Below are positions 9,919 through 18,114 of a stretch of 64,000 nt of DNA, piece after piece. The stretch lies in contig NZ_VFEU01000003.1 of NCBI RefSeq assembly GCF_007858255.1, forward strand, positions 248,001 to 312,000, in the 5' to 3' direction. Origin of the DNA: Pseudomonas rhodesiae. GTDB lineage: Bacteria > Pseudomonadota > Gammaproteobacteria > Pseudomonadales > Pseudomonadaceae. The notes under the pieces are model-generated. The model was not told where the DNA came from, did no database searches, and worked only from the letters and a program-made list of their open reading frames with translations. The translations under genes and the position numbers were made by a program. Numbering within the stretch: position 1 is the stretch's first letter; each line of letters opens with the position of its first letter.

Positions 9919-9947
9919 AAAAGCCCTGACGAATTCAGGGCTTTTTG
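9919..9947 (+). terminator. Rho-independent terminator
   Basis: AAGCCCTGA, loop CGAAT, TCAGGGCTT, followed by TTTTG, 30 bases after the DUF4197 stop. The A-rich upstream flank suggests it may also serve the opposite strand gene at 10012-10230. Confidence 0.9.
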
Positions 9948-10011
9948 TTTCATGCAACGGCGACAGGGGCCAAGCATTCGCCCTTCATGTACCAATGCTG
10001 AAAGGGATACA

Positions 10012-10230
10012 TTAATAAGGTATCCAGGGCCTGGCCGGGACCGTCGAGATGTTGATCGAGGTGGGGTTATTGTTCAGCAGGTTATTCAGGTTGTTATTTA
10101 GGTTGCTGTTGTTGTTTTCGATATTGATGTTGATAGGTGGGTTATGACGCAAGTTTGCCCCACCCCCCATGCCAGAGCCCATCATCGAACCTAAGAATTG
10201 CAGCGGTAACGTCAATAAAGGTAAAAACAT
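10012..10230 (-). CDS. Small Asn-rich protein of unknown function
   Basis: 72 residues with three parts. A hydrophobic N-terminus (MFLPLLTLPLQFLGSMM) is followed by a Gly/Met linker, then a low-complexity stretch in which 17 of about 35 residues (26-60) are Asn, mixed with Leu and Ile. The C-terminus is Pro/aromatic (PARPWIPY). The ATG at 10230 is chosen over the upstream start at 10260 because GGAGAG lies just ahead of it. The N-terminus could be a signal peptide without a classic cleavage site, or a membrane anchor. I recognise no family. It is convergent with the DUF4197 gene and on the same strand as the lysE gene upstream, but about 175 bases separate them. Confidence 0.6.
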   Translation of the reverse strand: MFLPLLTLPLQFLGSMMGSGMGGGANLRHNPPININIENNNSNLNNNLNNLLNNNPTSINISTVPARPWIPY

Positions 10231-10406
10231 TTTCTCTCCTTCCAATTCAATTGAAACCAACGCCCGAAACCTGCCAGCTATGCGTTAACGTCGTCTGAGC
10301 GGGTAACCTTGCGTGGTTCGAGGAGCTGAATGGTTCCATCTTTAACCGTTTGCTCTAACAGACCATGTAATGCCCTGCTGCACCGGCGATGAGCGCACAG
10401 AGGTCA

Positions 10407-11000
10407 TCAAAGGAGAATCGAAGTAACCAGACGCCCAAGCAGCACCGTGGCAAAAAAACCAATGGCCAGCGCGGCGCTCCTGTTGATGACACGCGGGCTC
10501 AACAAGTGCCGCCCACGCCCGACGACACCGGCGCCAAATACAATCCAGGCCGACCCGATCGGAACCACGACTAATACCATCGTGCACATGAAGGCGAGAT
10601 AGCCGGTCCAATGGGTAAATGTGTCCGGTGGTGCGATCAACGAAGCGATCAACAACCCTTTGGGGTTCATCACCGTCATCCAGAAAAAATAGCTACTGGT
10701 GAAGCGGTCCCGGCCCACGCCGTCCAAGGCTTTAGCGCCGCGCCATAAGCGCCAAGACACCCAGAGCAAGTACGTACTCGCTGCCAATTGGATCAACTTG
10801 ACGGCCCAAGGAGAGTAAGCGGCCAGGTAGAGCAGCGCCACGCCCCACACCGATACTTGCAGCAAGTACGCCAGACACTCGATAAAGGCCAGCTTCCACG
10901 ACGCCCGCAGGCCGAATAACACGCCGGCGCGCAGCAACAGCGTGTTAGTCGGCCCAGGGGCAAGCAACAACAACGTCAAGGCTGAAACAGTGGCCAACAT
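10407..11000 (-). CDS. LysE/RhtB-family amino-acid exporter
   Basis: 197 residues with about six membrane helices. The family motif is visible as LLLLAPGPTNTLLLRAG near the N-terminus, and FFWMTVMNPKGLL contains the conserved Asn-Pro-Lys. Family members export amino acids or derivatives; the substrate here is unknown. The chosen ATG (11000) is two bases past the mexK stop codon and has GAAGGA upstream, so it is probably translated as the last gene of the mexJK transcript. An exporter linked to an RND pump in this way is not part of the P. aeruginosa mexJK locus as I remember it. Confidence 0.85.
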   Translation of the reverse strand: MLATVSALTLLLLAPGPTNTLLLRAGVLFGLRASWKLAFIECLAYLLQVSVWGVALLYLAAYSPWAVKLIQLAASTYLLWVSWRLWRGAKALDGVGRDRFTSSYFFWMTVMNPKGLLIASLIAPPDTFTHWTGYLAFMCTMVLVVVPIGSAWIVFGAGVVGRGRHLLSPRVINRSAALAIGFFATVLLGRLVTSILL

Positions 11001-11002
11001 GA

Positions 11003-14000
11003 TTACGCAACGTCCTTCCTCACTCGGAACCACGCAGCATACAGGGCCGGCAGGAACAATAGGGTCAATGCCGTGGCGACAATCAACCCGCCCATGATCG
11101 CCACTGCCATCGGCCCGAAGAACACGCTACGCGACAGCGGGATCATCGCCAGCACCGCTGCCAGCGCCGTCAGCACTATCGGCCGGAAGCGTCGGACCGT
11201 TGCCTCGATGATCGCCTGCCACGGCGCCAGCCCCGCCTTGATGTCTTGCTCGATCTGATCCACCAGGATCACCGAGTTACGCATGATCATCCCGGACAAT
11301 GCGATAGTGCCGAGCATCGCCACAAACCCGAAGGGCTGACGGAACACCAACAGAAACAGCGTCACACCGATCAGCCCCAGCGGCGCCGTCAGAAACACCA
11401 TCGCGGTGCGTGAGAAACTGCGCAATTGCAGCATCAGCAACGTCAACACCACCACGATGAACAGCGGCACACCGACCTTCACCGAGTTCTGGCCGCGTGC
11501 GGAGTCTTCGACGGTGCCGCCGACCTCCAGCAGGTAACCGTCCGGCAATTCGGCGCGCACTTGCGCGAGGGTCGGAAAAATCTGCTGCACCAGGGTCGCC
11601 GGTTGTTCCTTGCCGTAGATATCGGCGCGGATGGTCACCGTGGGGAGGCGGTTGCGATGCCAGATCACGCCCTCTTCGAAGCCGTACTCAAGCGTGGCGA
11701 TCTGCGACAGCGCGACGCTTTTGCCATTGTCGGTGGGCACCGCCAGGCTGGGGAGCAACGTCAGTTCGGTGCGTTCATGCCGGGTGCCGCGCAGGAGGAT
11801 TTCGATCAACTCGTTATCCTCCCGGTACTGGCTGACGCTGGAGCCGGTCAGGGAACTCTGGAGGAATTTCGACAGGTTGGCGGTGCTGACGCCCAACGCC
11901 CGGGCGCGGTCCTGATCGATATTGAGGTAGACGATTTTGCTCGGTTCCTCCCAGTCCAGGTGCACGTTAACCACATGAGTATTTTCGCGGACCTTCGCGG
12001 CGACTTTGCGGGCCAGGGCGCGCACCTCTTCGATATGCTCCCCCGTCACGCGAAACTGCACCGGGTAACCTACGGGCGGGCCGTTCTCCAAGCGTGTGAC
12101 ACGCGAGCGCAGGTCAGGGAATTGCTCGTTGAGGGTTTCGATCAGCCAGGTGCGCAGGGTTTCGCGCTCCTCGATGGTCTTAGCCAACACCACGAACTGG
12201 GCGAAGCTGGTGGCCGGCAACTGCTGATCCAGAGGCAAGTAAAAGCGCGGCGAGCCGGTGCCTATATAGGCCACATAGTTGTCGATGCCGGCATGCTCTT
12301 TGAGCAGCGCCTCCAGGCGTTTGACCTGCTCGGCGGTGTTGCTCAGGGACGCGCCCTCGGCCAATTTCAAATCGACCATCAGCTCCAGGCGACCAGACGC
12401 CGGGAAAAATTGTTGCGGCACGAACCGAAACAACGCCACCGAACCGATGAACAGCAGCAGCGTCAGCACTATCACGGTTTTGCGCCGATTCACACACCAC
12501 GCCACCAACCGCCTTACACGCTGGTAGAAGGGTGTGCCGTAGGGATCGGGGCCATCATGGCCGTGTTTGGCGGCATGAATCTTCGCCAGGTCCGGCAGGA
12601 GTTTTTCCCCCAGGTAGGGCACGAACACCACGGCGGCCACCCAGGACGCGAGCAGCGCGATGGTCACCACTTGGAATATCGAGCGAGTGTATTCGCCAGT
12701 GCTCGATTGGGCCGTCGCGATGGGCAGGAAACCGGCCGCAGTGATCAGCGTCCCGGTGAGCATCGGAAACGCGGTGCTGGTCCAGGCAAAACTGGCGGCC
12801 TTGAGCCGGTCGTAGCCTTGCTCCATTTTGATCGCCATCATTTCCACGGCGATGATGGCGTCATCGACCAGCAGCCCGAGGGCCAGTACCAGGGCGCCGA
12901 GGGAAATCTTGTGCAAGCCGATGCCGAGGTAATACATGGTGGCGAACGTCATCGCCAGCACCAGCGGAATCGCCAGCGCTACCACCATGCCGGTGCGCAG
13001 TCCCAGGGAGAAAAAGCTCACCAGCAACACGATGGCCAACGCTTCAGCCAGCACCTGGACAAATTCGCCGACTCCGGTTTTGACCGCTGCGGGCTGATCT
13101 GACACTTTGCGCAACTGCATGCCCGCCGGAAGGTTCTTCTGAAGACGCGCGAATTCACCCTCAAGCGCCTTGCCCAACACCAGGATATCGCCGCCCTCGC
13201 GCATGGCCACGGCCAGGCCGATGGCGTCTTCGCCCATGTAGCGCATACGCGGCGCCGGTGGATCGTTGAAGCCACGGTGAATATCAGCCACATCGCCGAT
13301 ACGGAAAGTGCGATCCCCCACGCGAATGGGAAAACTGCGGATTTCCTCCACCGTCTTGAAATTGCCCGACACTCGCAACTGCACGCGCTCGCTTGGCGTT
13401 TCAAAGAACCCGGCGGTAGTCACCGCGTTCTGTTCCTGCAACGCTTGTTGCACAGCGGCCAAGGGTAAACCCAGGGTGGCGAGTTTTAGGTTGGACAGCT
13501 CGATCCAGATCTTCTCGTCCTGCAGGCCGAGCAGTTCGACCTTACCCACATCCGCTACGCGTTGCAGTTGGATCTGGATGCGGTCGGCGTAGTCCTTGAG
13601 CACGGCGTAGTCGAAACCATCGCCGGTCAGGGCGTAGATATTGCCGAAGGTGGTGCCGAACTCGTCGTTGAAAAACGGCCCTTGGATATCCGGTGGCAGG
13701 GTCTGGCGGATGTCGCTGATTTTCTTGCGCACCTGGTACCACAGTTCGGGTATCTGCGCCGAGCGCATGGCATCGCGGGCGACGAAGGTCACCTGGGACT
13801 CGCCCGGCCGCGAGAATGAAACGATTCGCTCGTAGTCACCGGTCTCCATGAGTTTTTTCTCAATGCGCTCGGTGACTTGCCGCGCGACTTCTTGAGCGGT
13901 GGCGCCAGGCCAGTTGGTCTTGATCACCATGGCCTTGAAGGTGAAGGGCGGATCCTCGCTCTGCCCCAGCTTGGTGTAGGACAACGTGCCCACCACTGCC

Positions 14001-14068
14001 AGCAGAATCATCAGGAACAGCACGATCTGGCGATTGCGTAGCGCCCATTCGGAAAGATTGAAACCCAT
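11003..14068 (-). CDS. mexK: RND efflux permease, MexK-like
   Basis: 1021 residues, the inner-membrane proton/drug antiporter of a tripartite pump. The start at 14068 (MGFNLSEWALRNRQ) has AAGGAG, which overlaps the end of mexJ; the longer frame to 14173 lies inside mexJ and is rejected. It shows the RND layout of twelve helices and two large periplasmic loops, the transmembrane Asp pair in LVDDAIIAVE (TM4) and GQSEDPPFTFKAM near the start. The repressor-membrane fusion-permease order, and the absence of an outer-membrane factor gene, match MexL-MexJK of P. aeruginosa, which borrows OprM or OpmH. TriC-like pumps are related, so the symbol is probable, not certain. Confidence 0.82.
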   Translation of the reverse strand: MGFNLSEWALRNRQIVLFLMILLAVVGTLSYTKLGQSEDPPFTFKAMVIKTNWPGATAQEVARQVTERIEKKLMETGDYERIVSFSRPGESQVTFVARDAMRSAQIPELWYQVRKKISDIRQTLPPDIQGPFFNDEFGTTFGNIYALTGDGFDYAVLKDYADRIQIQLQRVADVGKVELLGLQDEKIWIELSNLKLATLGLPLAAVQQALQEQNAVTTAGFFETPSERVQLRVSGNFKTVEEIRSFPIRVGDRTFRIGDVADIHRGFNDPPAPRMRYMGEDAIGLAVAMREGGDILVLGKALEGEFARLQKNLPAGMQLRKVSDQPAAVKTGVGEFVQVLAEALAIVLLVSFFSLGLRTGMVVALAIPLVLAMTFATMYYLGIGLHKISLGALVLALGLLVDDAIIAVEMMAIKMEQGYDRLKAASFAWTSTAFPMLTGTLITAAGFLPIATAQSSTGEYTRSIFQVVTIALLASWVAAVVFVPYLGEKLLPDLAKIHAAKHGHDGPDPYGTPFYQRVRRLVAWCVNRRKTVIVLTLLLFIGSVALFRFVPQQFFPASGRLELMVDLKLAEGASLSNTAEQVKRLEALLKEHAGIDNYVAYIGTGSPRFYLPLDQQLPATSFAQFVVLAKTIEERETLRTWLIETLNEQFPDLRSRVTRLENGPPVGYPVQFRVTGEHIEEVRALARKVAAKVRENTHVVNVHLDWEEPSKIVYLNIDQDRARALGVSTANLSKFLQSSLTGSSVSQYREDNELIEILLRGTRHERTELTLLPSLAVPTDNGKSVALSQIATLEYGFEEGVIWHRNRLPTVTIRADIYGKEQPATLVQQIFPTLAQVRAELPDGYLLEVGGTVEDSARGQNSVKVGVPLFIVVVLTLLMLQLRSFSRTAMVFLTAPLGLIGVTLFLLVFRQPFGFVAMLGTIALSGMIMRNSVILVDQIEQDIKAGLAPWQAIIEATVRRFRPIVLTALAAVLAMIPLSRSVFFGPMAVAIMGGLIVATALTLLFLPALYAAWFRVRKDVA

Positions 14069-14073
14069 CGGGA

Positions 14074-15174
14074 CTACTCCTTGGCCGCCAGATTCACCAC
14101 GCGGTTGGCGCGATCCACCGGGCGCACTGGCTGGCCCTCGTGGAGCACATGCACACCGGCTGCGATAACCCAATCATCGGCGCTCAAGCCCTCCAGCACC
14201 GGCACGGTTTTATCGCCGAACGCGCCGATACGCACCTGTGTGCGCTTGAGGGTGTTGTCCGGCTGCACGCGCCAGACGTAGGACTCACCGTTCTCCGCGC
14301 TGATGGCAGACAACGGCACGGACAGCGGATTACTGCCGTCGGCCTGTATGAATACGCGAGCGCTCTGGCCGAGTTCCGCCGGGACTTTGCCGCCGGTAAA
14401 CGCAACGCGCGCAGCAAAAGTCCGCGACTTGGGGTCGGCGGCAGGGGACAACTCGCGAATGCGCCCAGCGAAGCGTTGATCCGGCTGGCTCCACAGCTCC
14501 ACAGACACCGGCTGGCCGATCTTGAAGCGAGCAAAGCCTTGTTCGGGCAGGCTGATCAGCACTTCACGTTCGCCATCGGTGGCCAGGGTGAACACCGTTT
14601 GCCCGGCGGACACCACTTGCCCGACTTCCACCGCACGCTTGGCCACCACGCCATCCTGCGGCGCGCGCAACACCGCATAGGCCGCCTGGTTACTGGCCAC
14701 ATCGAACTCGGCTTTGATTTGCTTGAGGCGGGCTTCGCCCGAACGGTAGAGATTCTCGGAATTGTCGTACTGGGACCGGCTGACCATCTGACGATCCAGC
14801 AAGGTTTTGTAGCGATCACGCTCGGCACGCACCAGGCTCAAGTTGGCCTGGGCGGCGGCGACCTGAGCGCGGGCAGCGTCCAGTTGCAGGCGCACGTCCT
14901 GAGGGTCGAGTTCGGCCAACGCCTGATTGGCCTTGACCCGCTCGCCCTCCTCCACCCAGCGCTTACTGACTTTGCCGCCAATGCGAAAAGCCAGGTCCGG
15001 CTCGTAGCGTGCGCGCACTTCTCCGGGGTAGCTGTCCGTCGTCTGCGTCGAAGGCTGTGGCTGCACCACCATGGCCGGGCGGATGGTGGTCTGGGGCGCT
15101 TCTTCATGGCCGCAGGCGGCCAATAGGAGGACCAGACACGCAGGCAACGCAAGGGGCAGGAAAGTGCTGCGCAT
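14074..15174 (-). CDS. mexJ: RND efflux periplasmic adaptor (membrane fusion) lipoprotein, MexJ-like
   Basis: 366 residues. A signal peptide ends in the lipobox LLLAAC, so it should be anchored in the inner membrane by lipid and join the permease to an outer-membrane channel. A lipoyl-like half motif (GGKVSKRWVEEGERVKANQ) and its second half (APQDGVVAKRAVEVGQVV) flank an alpha-helical hairpin around residues 95-165, then beta-barrel and membrane-proximal domains. It is the first gene of the operon; mexK starts five bases after its stop. The promoter region shared with mexL holds a candidate operator. It could be named generically if MexJK specificity is not confirmed. Confidence 0.82.
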   Translation of the reverse strand: MRSTFLPLALPACLVLLLAACGHEEAPQTTIRPAMVVQPQPSTQTTDSYPGEVRARYEPDLAFRIGGKVSKRWVEEGERVKANQALAELDPQDVRLQLDAARAQVAAAQANLSLVRAERDRYKTLLDRQMVSRSQYDNSENLYRSGEARLKQIKAEFDVASNQAAYAVLRAPQDGVVAKRAVEVGQVVSAGQTVFTLATDGEREVLISLPEQGFARFKIGQPVSVELWSQPDQRFAGRIRELSPAADPKSRTFAARVAFTGGKVPAELGQSARVFIQADGSNPLSVPLSAISAENGESYVWRVQPDNTLKRTQVRIGAFGDKTVPVLEGLSADDWVIAAGVHVLHEGQPVRPVDRANRVVNLAAKE

Positions 15175-15267
15175 GCTGAAGGACCTTTCGCAAATGATGC
15201 TAGGAATAATTATACTTGCCGGTATGTTATTAATACCAAACTCACCAGTCCAGTATTAAAGGTGAAA
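15175..15267. promoter_or_regulatory. mexJ-mexL divergent promoter and candidate MexL operator
   Basis: The 93-base gap between mexJ and mexL is AT-rich. It holds the inverted repeat GGTAT-N7-ATACC at 15221-15237. On the minus strand TATAAT follows a TTGGTA hexamer with a 19-base spacer, so the repeat would sit between the -35 and -10 of mexJ. Repression there by the adjacent TetR protein, and autoregulation, are inferences from MexL of P. aeruginosa. Confidence 0.55.
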
Positions 15268-15903
15268 ATGTCCGACAATCCTCTGAACACCAATAGCCCC
15301 GGGCGTCCCAAGGACATGGCAAAACGCCAGGCAATCCTCGAAGCAGCCAAGTTTCTGTTTTTGAGCAATGGTTACGCCAGCACCAGCATGGACGCGGTGG
15401 CCTTGGAGGCTGGCGTGTCGAAACTCACGGTCTACAACCACTTCACCGACAAAGAAACCCTGTTCACCGCCGCCGTCGTGGCCAAATGCGAGGAACAATT
15501 GCCGGTGATGTATTTCGAGATGCCCGCGGGTGTGCCGGTGGAAACGGTCCTGTTGACCATCGCCCGTGGTTTTCATCGGCTGATCAACAGCGAAGAGTCG
15601 GTGAACCTGCATCGGCTGATGATGACCACCGGCAATCAGGACGTGAAACTCTCGCAGATTTTCTTCGAAGCCGGGCCCATGCGCATGTTGCAAGGCATGG
15701 AACGCCTGCTCAGCACCATTGACCAGAGCGGCGCCCTGAACATCGATAAGCCGTTCAAGGCGGCCGAGCATTTTTTCTGCCTGCTCAAAGGCACGGCGAA
15801 CTTCTGCCTGCTGTATGGCTGCGGCGGCCAGTTGAGTGAGGAAGCCGCCGAAGCCCATGTGCAGGATGTGGTGGGGTTGTTTATGCGGGCCTACAAGCCA
15901 TAG
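15268..15903 (+). CDS. mexL: TetR-family repressor, MexL-like
   Basis: 211 residues. The N-terminal TetR helix-turn-helix (about 20-65) reads ILEAAKFLFLSNGYASTSMDAVALEAGVS then KLTVYNHFTDKETLF. The C-terminal ligand domain is of the MexL/AcrR C-like type. It is divergent from mexJK, the arrangement of P. aeruginosa mexL, whose product (212 residues) represses mexJK and its own gene. The ATG at 15268 has AAAGGTG ahead; the GTG at 15262 is the alternative. Inducing ligand unknown. Confidence 0.82.
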   Translation: MSDNPLNTNSPGRPKDMAKRQAILEAAKFLFLSNGYASTSMDAVALEAGVSKLTVYNHFTDKETLFTAAVVAKCEEQLPVMYFEMPAGVPVETVLLTIARGFHRLINSEESVNLHRLMMTTGNQDVKLSQIFFEAGPMRMLQGMERLLSTIDQSGALNIDKPFKAAEHFFCLLKGTANFCLLYGCGGQLSEEAAEAHVQDVVGLFMRAYKP

Positions 15904-15909
15904 CGGTTA

Positions 15910-16692
15910 TCAGGGCTTGAGCGCTTTCTTGGGGTAAATGTCGTAGCGGCTGGACTTGCCATCCAGCGCATGGCTCGGCTTGGGCCCGTCGATACACGGC
16001 GCCTTGCGCGGGCGCTTGACCACAACACGGTGACTGGCCAGGGCCAGCGCTGCGGCGAGCAAGGCCGGTGCGTCCGGGTCATCGCCCACCAGCGGGCGGA
16101 ACAGGCGCATTTCCTTCTTTACCAGGGCGGTTTTCTCACGATGAGGGAACATAGGGTCGAGGTAGATCACCTGAGGGGGCTCGCCCTCCCAGTTGCGCAT
16201 CACCTCGATGGAGTTGCCCTTGAGCAGTTGCATGCGTGCCACGATCGGCGCCACTTCGAAATCATCCGCGCCGCGCGCCAGGCCGTCTTCGAGCAAAGCG
16301 CCAATCAGCGGCTGGCGTTCGATCAGGCTCATGTTGCAACCCAGGCTCGCCAGCACAAAAGCGTCCTTGCCCAGGCCGGCCGTGGCGTCCAGCACTCGTG
16401 GGCGTACGCCTTGGGCGATGCCCACGGCCTTGGCGATCATCTGCCCGCTGCCACCGCCGTATAAACGCCGATGCGCCGCGCCGCCTTCGACGAAGTCCAC
16501 ACGCACCGGCCCCGGTGCGTCCGCCCCCAGTTGCTGCAATTGCAAGCCGTGTTCGCCGACCTGCAAGGAAAAATCCGCATCCGCCAGCACTAACGGCAAG
16601 CCAAGTTGGGCAGCCCACTGCTCGGCACGGGACTGGAAAGCATCGGCCATGGCCTCGACCCGGATGCGGCTGGCCGCTGGTTGTTCGCTCAT
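15910..16692 (-). CDS. rsmJ: 16S rRNA (guanine1516-N2)-methyltransferase RsmJ
   Basis: 260 residues. The family signature [18 protein letters not shown] is followed by the SAM-binding loop [13 protein letters not shown] and the catalytic-site motif [11 protein letters not shown]. The C-terminus has [10 protein letters not shown]. RsmJ (YhiQ) makes m2G1516 in 16S rRNA. The ATG at 16692 is preceded by an in-frame TTG at 16695. It is convergent with mexL (7 bases between stops) and divergent from the duplicated-motif protein at 16789. Confidence 0.95.
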   Translation of the reverse strand: MSEQPAASRIRVEAMADAFQSRAEQWAAQLGLPLVLADADFSLQVGEHGLQLQQLGADAPGPVRVDFVEGGAAHRRLYGGGSGQMIAKAVGIAQGVRPRVLDATAGLGKDAFVLASLGCNMSLIERQPLIGALLEDGLARGADDFEVAPIVARMQLLKGNSIEVMRNWEGEPPQVIYLDPMFPHREKTALVKKEMRLFRPLVGDDPDAPALLAAALALASHRVVVKRPRKAPCIDGPKPSHALDGKSSRYDIYPKKALKP

Positions 16693-16788
16693 CAATCGCT
16701 ACGCTCAAAAATATTAAGGATCGGCCAACACCGGCCGATAAAACCAACAGTCAGGTATTTTGCCAGAGCTGAGCGTCGACCGAAGAAA

Positions 16789-17409
16789 ATGTCAGACATT
16801 CTCCCCCTAACCATCGGTGTACTGCCGACCCACAACCACTACGGCTTGCGCAACACTCAAGCGCTGGCCGGTGTGAGTCATGTGTGGCAGGACTTCTTCG
16901 CCCGGGCATTGGCCGAGCAGCTCGGCGAAACGCCGGACGCGCCGGCAGCCCAGGCGACGGCACCCCTGGACCCGGCGGTAGAACCCAGCGCAGGCGCAGA
17001 CCTGTTGTCGCAGATCCTCACCCAGCGTGAGTGCGACGTTAAAGACACCGAAATCGCCCCGCCAGAACCGCTGTTCCTGCCCATCGCCGAATTTGAAACC
17101 GAGCTGCTGCCACCGGCTGCGACGCCGTTTCCTGAAGAAGAAATCGTCGCCCAGCAACGTCAGCAGAATTTCGAAAGCGGTTGGGTACGCCCTATCGTAC
17201 TGGCCGCCGGGCAGCCATTGCCGGAGCCAGGCCCTGCGCCGGAACCGCGCGCCCTGCACTTGCCAATCGCCGAGTTCGAACTGGACCTGTTGCCACCGCC
17301 GCCTACGCCTTACTCCGAAGAAGCGTTGGTGGAGCAGCAGAAAGCCCTGGACTTCGACTACTACTGGGCACGCCCGTTGATCACCCACAACCTGCGCCTG
17401 GCCGCCTGA
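16789..17409 (+). CDS. Unknown protein with two internal ~45-residue repeats
   Basis: 206 residues, Pro/Glu-rich and probably extended. After an N-terminal segment (MSDILPLTIGVLPTHNHYG) and an acidic Ala/Pro linker, two similar units follow: one containing LFLPIAEFETELLPP and ending SGWVRPIV (about 101-143), the other containing LHLPIAEFELDLLPP and ending YYWARPLI (about 157-199). Each has a PEEE/SEE cluster and a Q-rich turn. There is no signal peptide or membrane helix. I recognise no named family; a TonB-like Pro-rich label would rest on composition only. The ATG at 16789 is preceded by the weak AAGAAA; the frame is open further upstream, but that part overlaps the rsmJ start region. It is convergent with the gene at 17413. 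Confidence 0.7.
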   Translation: MSDILPLTIGVLPTHNHYGLRNTQALAGVSHVWQDFFARALAEQLGETPDAPAAQATAPLDPAVEPSAGADLLSQILTQRECDVKDTEIAPPEPLFLPIAEFETELLPPAATPFPEEEIVAQQRQQNFESGWVRPIVLAAGQPLPEPGPAPEPRALHLPIAEFELDLLPPPPTPYSEEALVEQQKALDFDYYWARPLITHNLRLAA

Positions 17410-17412
17410 CCC

Positions 17413-18111
17413 TCAGCGACACACCCACCAGCGCCCCATATCGAAGTGGAAGTGATTGCGGTGCGCGGCGTTGTAGTCCGGGCTTAATACCACGTTGAAA
17501 TCATCACAGGCACTGTCGCGCACCTGACGCAGGAACCGCGCATTGGCGTCCTCCCCTGGCCAATCCTTGAGCACGCTGATGCTGCGCCCATCGGCCAAGC
17601 GAAAACCGGCGATATCCAGCGCATTGGCCGAGGCGTGCTGGCTCAGTTGCCCGTTGGCACGGTTATACATCGTGCGACAGGCAAAACTGCCCAGATGATC
17701 GACCCGCGTCACCGCCTGGCCAAACACCGTCTGCGCCGCCGGTTGCAGGCTATGGCGCTCGAAGAGTGCGAACGCCACGGCCAGCGGGCAGCTGGCAAGA
17801 AAGCTGCTGCTCAATCCCACCTCTGCACCCTGCACGCGCAAGGTGTTGCGCAACGGGCAGGCGACATCGGCGGGTGAATCAGCTTGATGGCTCACGCGCA
17901 AGCCTGAAGTCTTCAGCACCTGGTCGCACAGCGCCGGGTCGTCCTGCAGACGTCCCAGCTTAAAACGCGTCAACAGGTTTGGGCTGGCGCGCACATCCAG
18001 CGGCGCCCATGGATTCCATTCCGGCGCCAACGGCACCCAACCGCGCCATACACCGACCACCACCGCGCCGCCCAGCATCAGCAGCACGCCCATCACCTTG
18101 ATAAACCGCAT
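17413..18111 (-). CDS. Extensin-like C-terminal domain protein (peptidase M15-like fold)
   Basis: 232 residues with an N-terminal membrane anchor or signal (about 5-22). The domain holds QHASANALDIAGF, the SxHxxxxAxD-type zinc motif, and near the end HRNHFHFDMG with the third histidine, as in the extensin-like_C family related to D-Ala-D-Ala carboxypeptidases (VanY/MepA fold). A periplasmic cell-wall hydrolase role is likely but unproven. Four Cys pairs (ALCDQV, VACPLR, ASCPLA, FACRTM) may form disulfides. The start lies 3 bases after the stop of the preceding lyase gene, so they are probably cotranscribed. Confidence 0.85.
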   Translation of the reverse strand: MRFIKVMGVLLMLGGAVVVGVWRGWVPLAPEWNPWAPLDVRASPNLLTRFKLGRLQDDPALCDQVLKTSGLRVSHQADSPADVACPLRNTLRVQGAEVGLSSSFLASCPLAVAFALFERHSLQPAAQTVFGQAVTRVDHLGSFACRTMYNRANGQLSQHASANALDIAGFRLADGRSISVLKDWPGEDANARFLRQVRDSACDDFNVVLSPDYNAAHRNHFHFDMGRWWVCR

Positions 18112-18114
18112 GGG

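Noticed and set aside
11426..13102. 558-residue plus-strand frame opposite mexK
   Set aside because: It is a GC-rich antisense shadow: mexK has full RND motifs in its frame, while this frame is His/Gln/Arg-rich and lacks a ribosome site.
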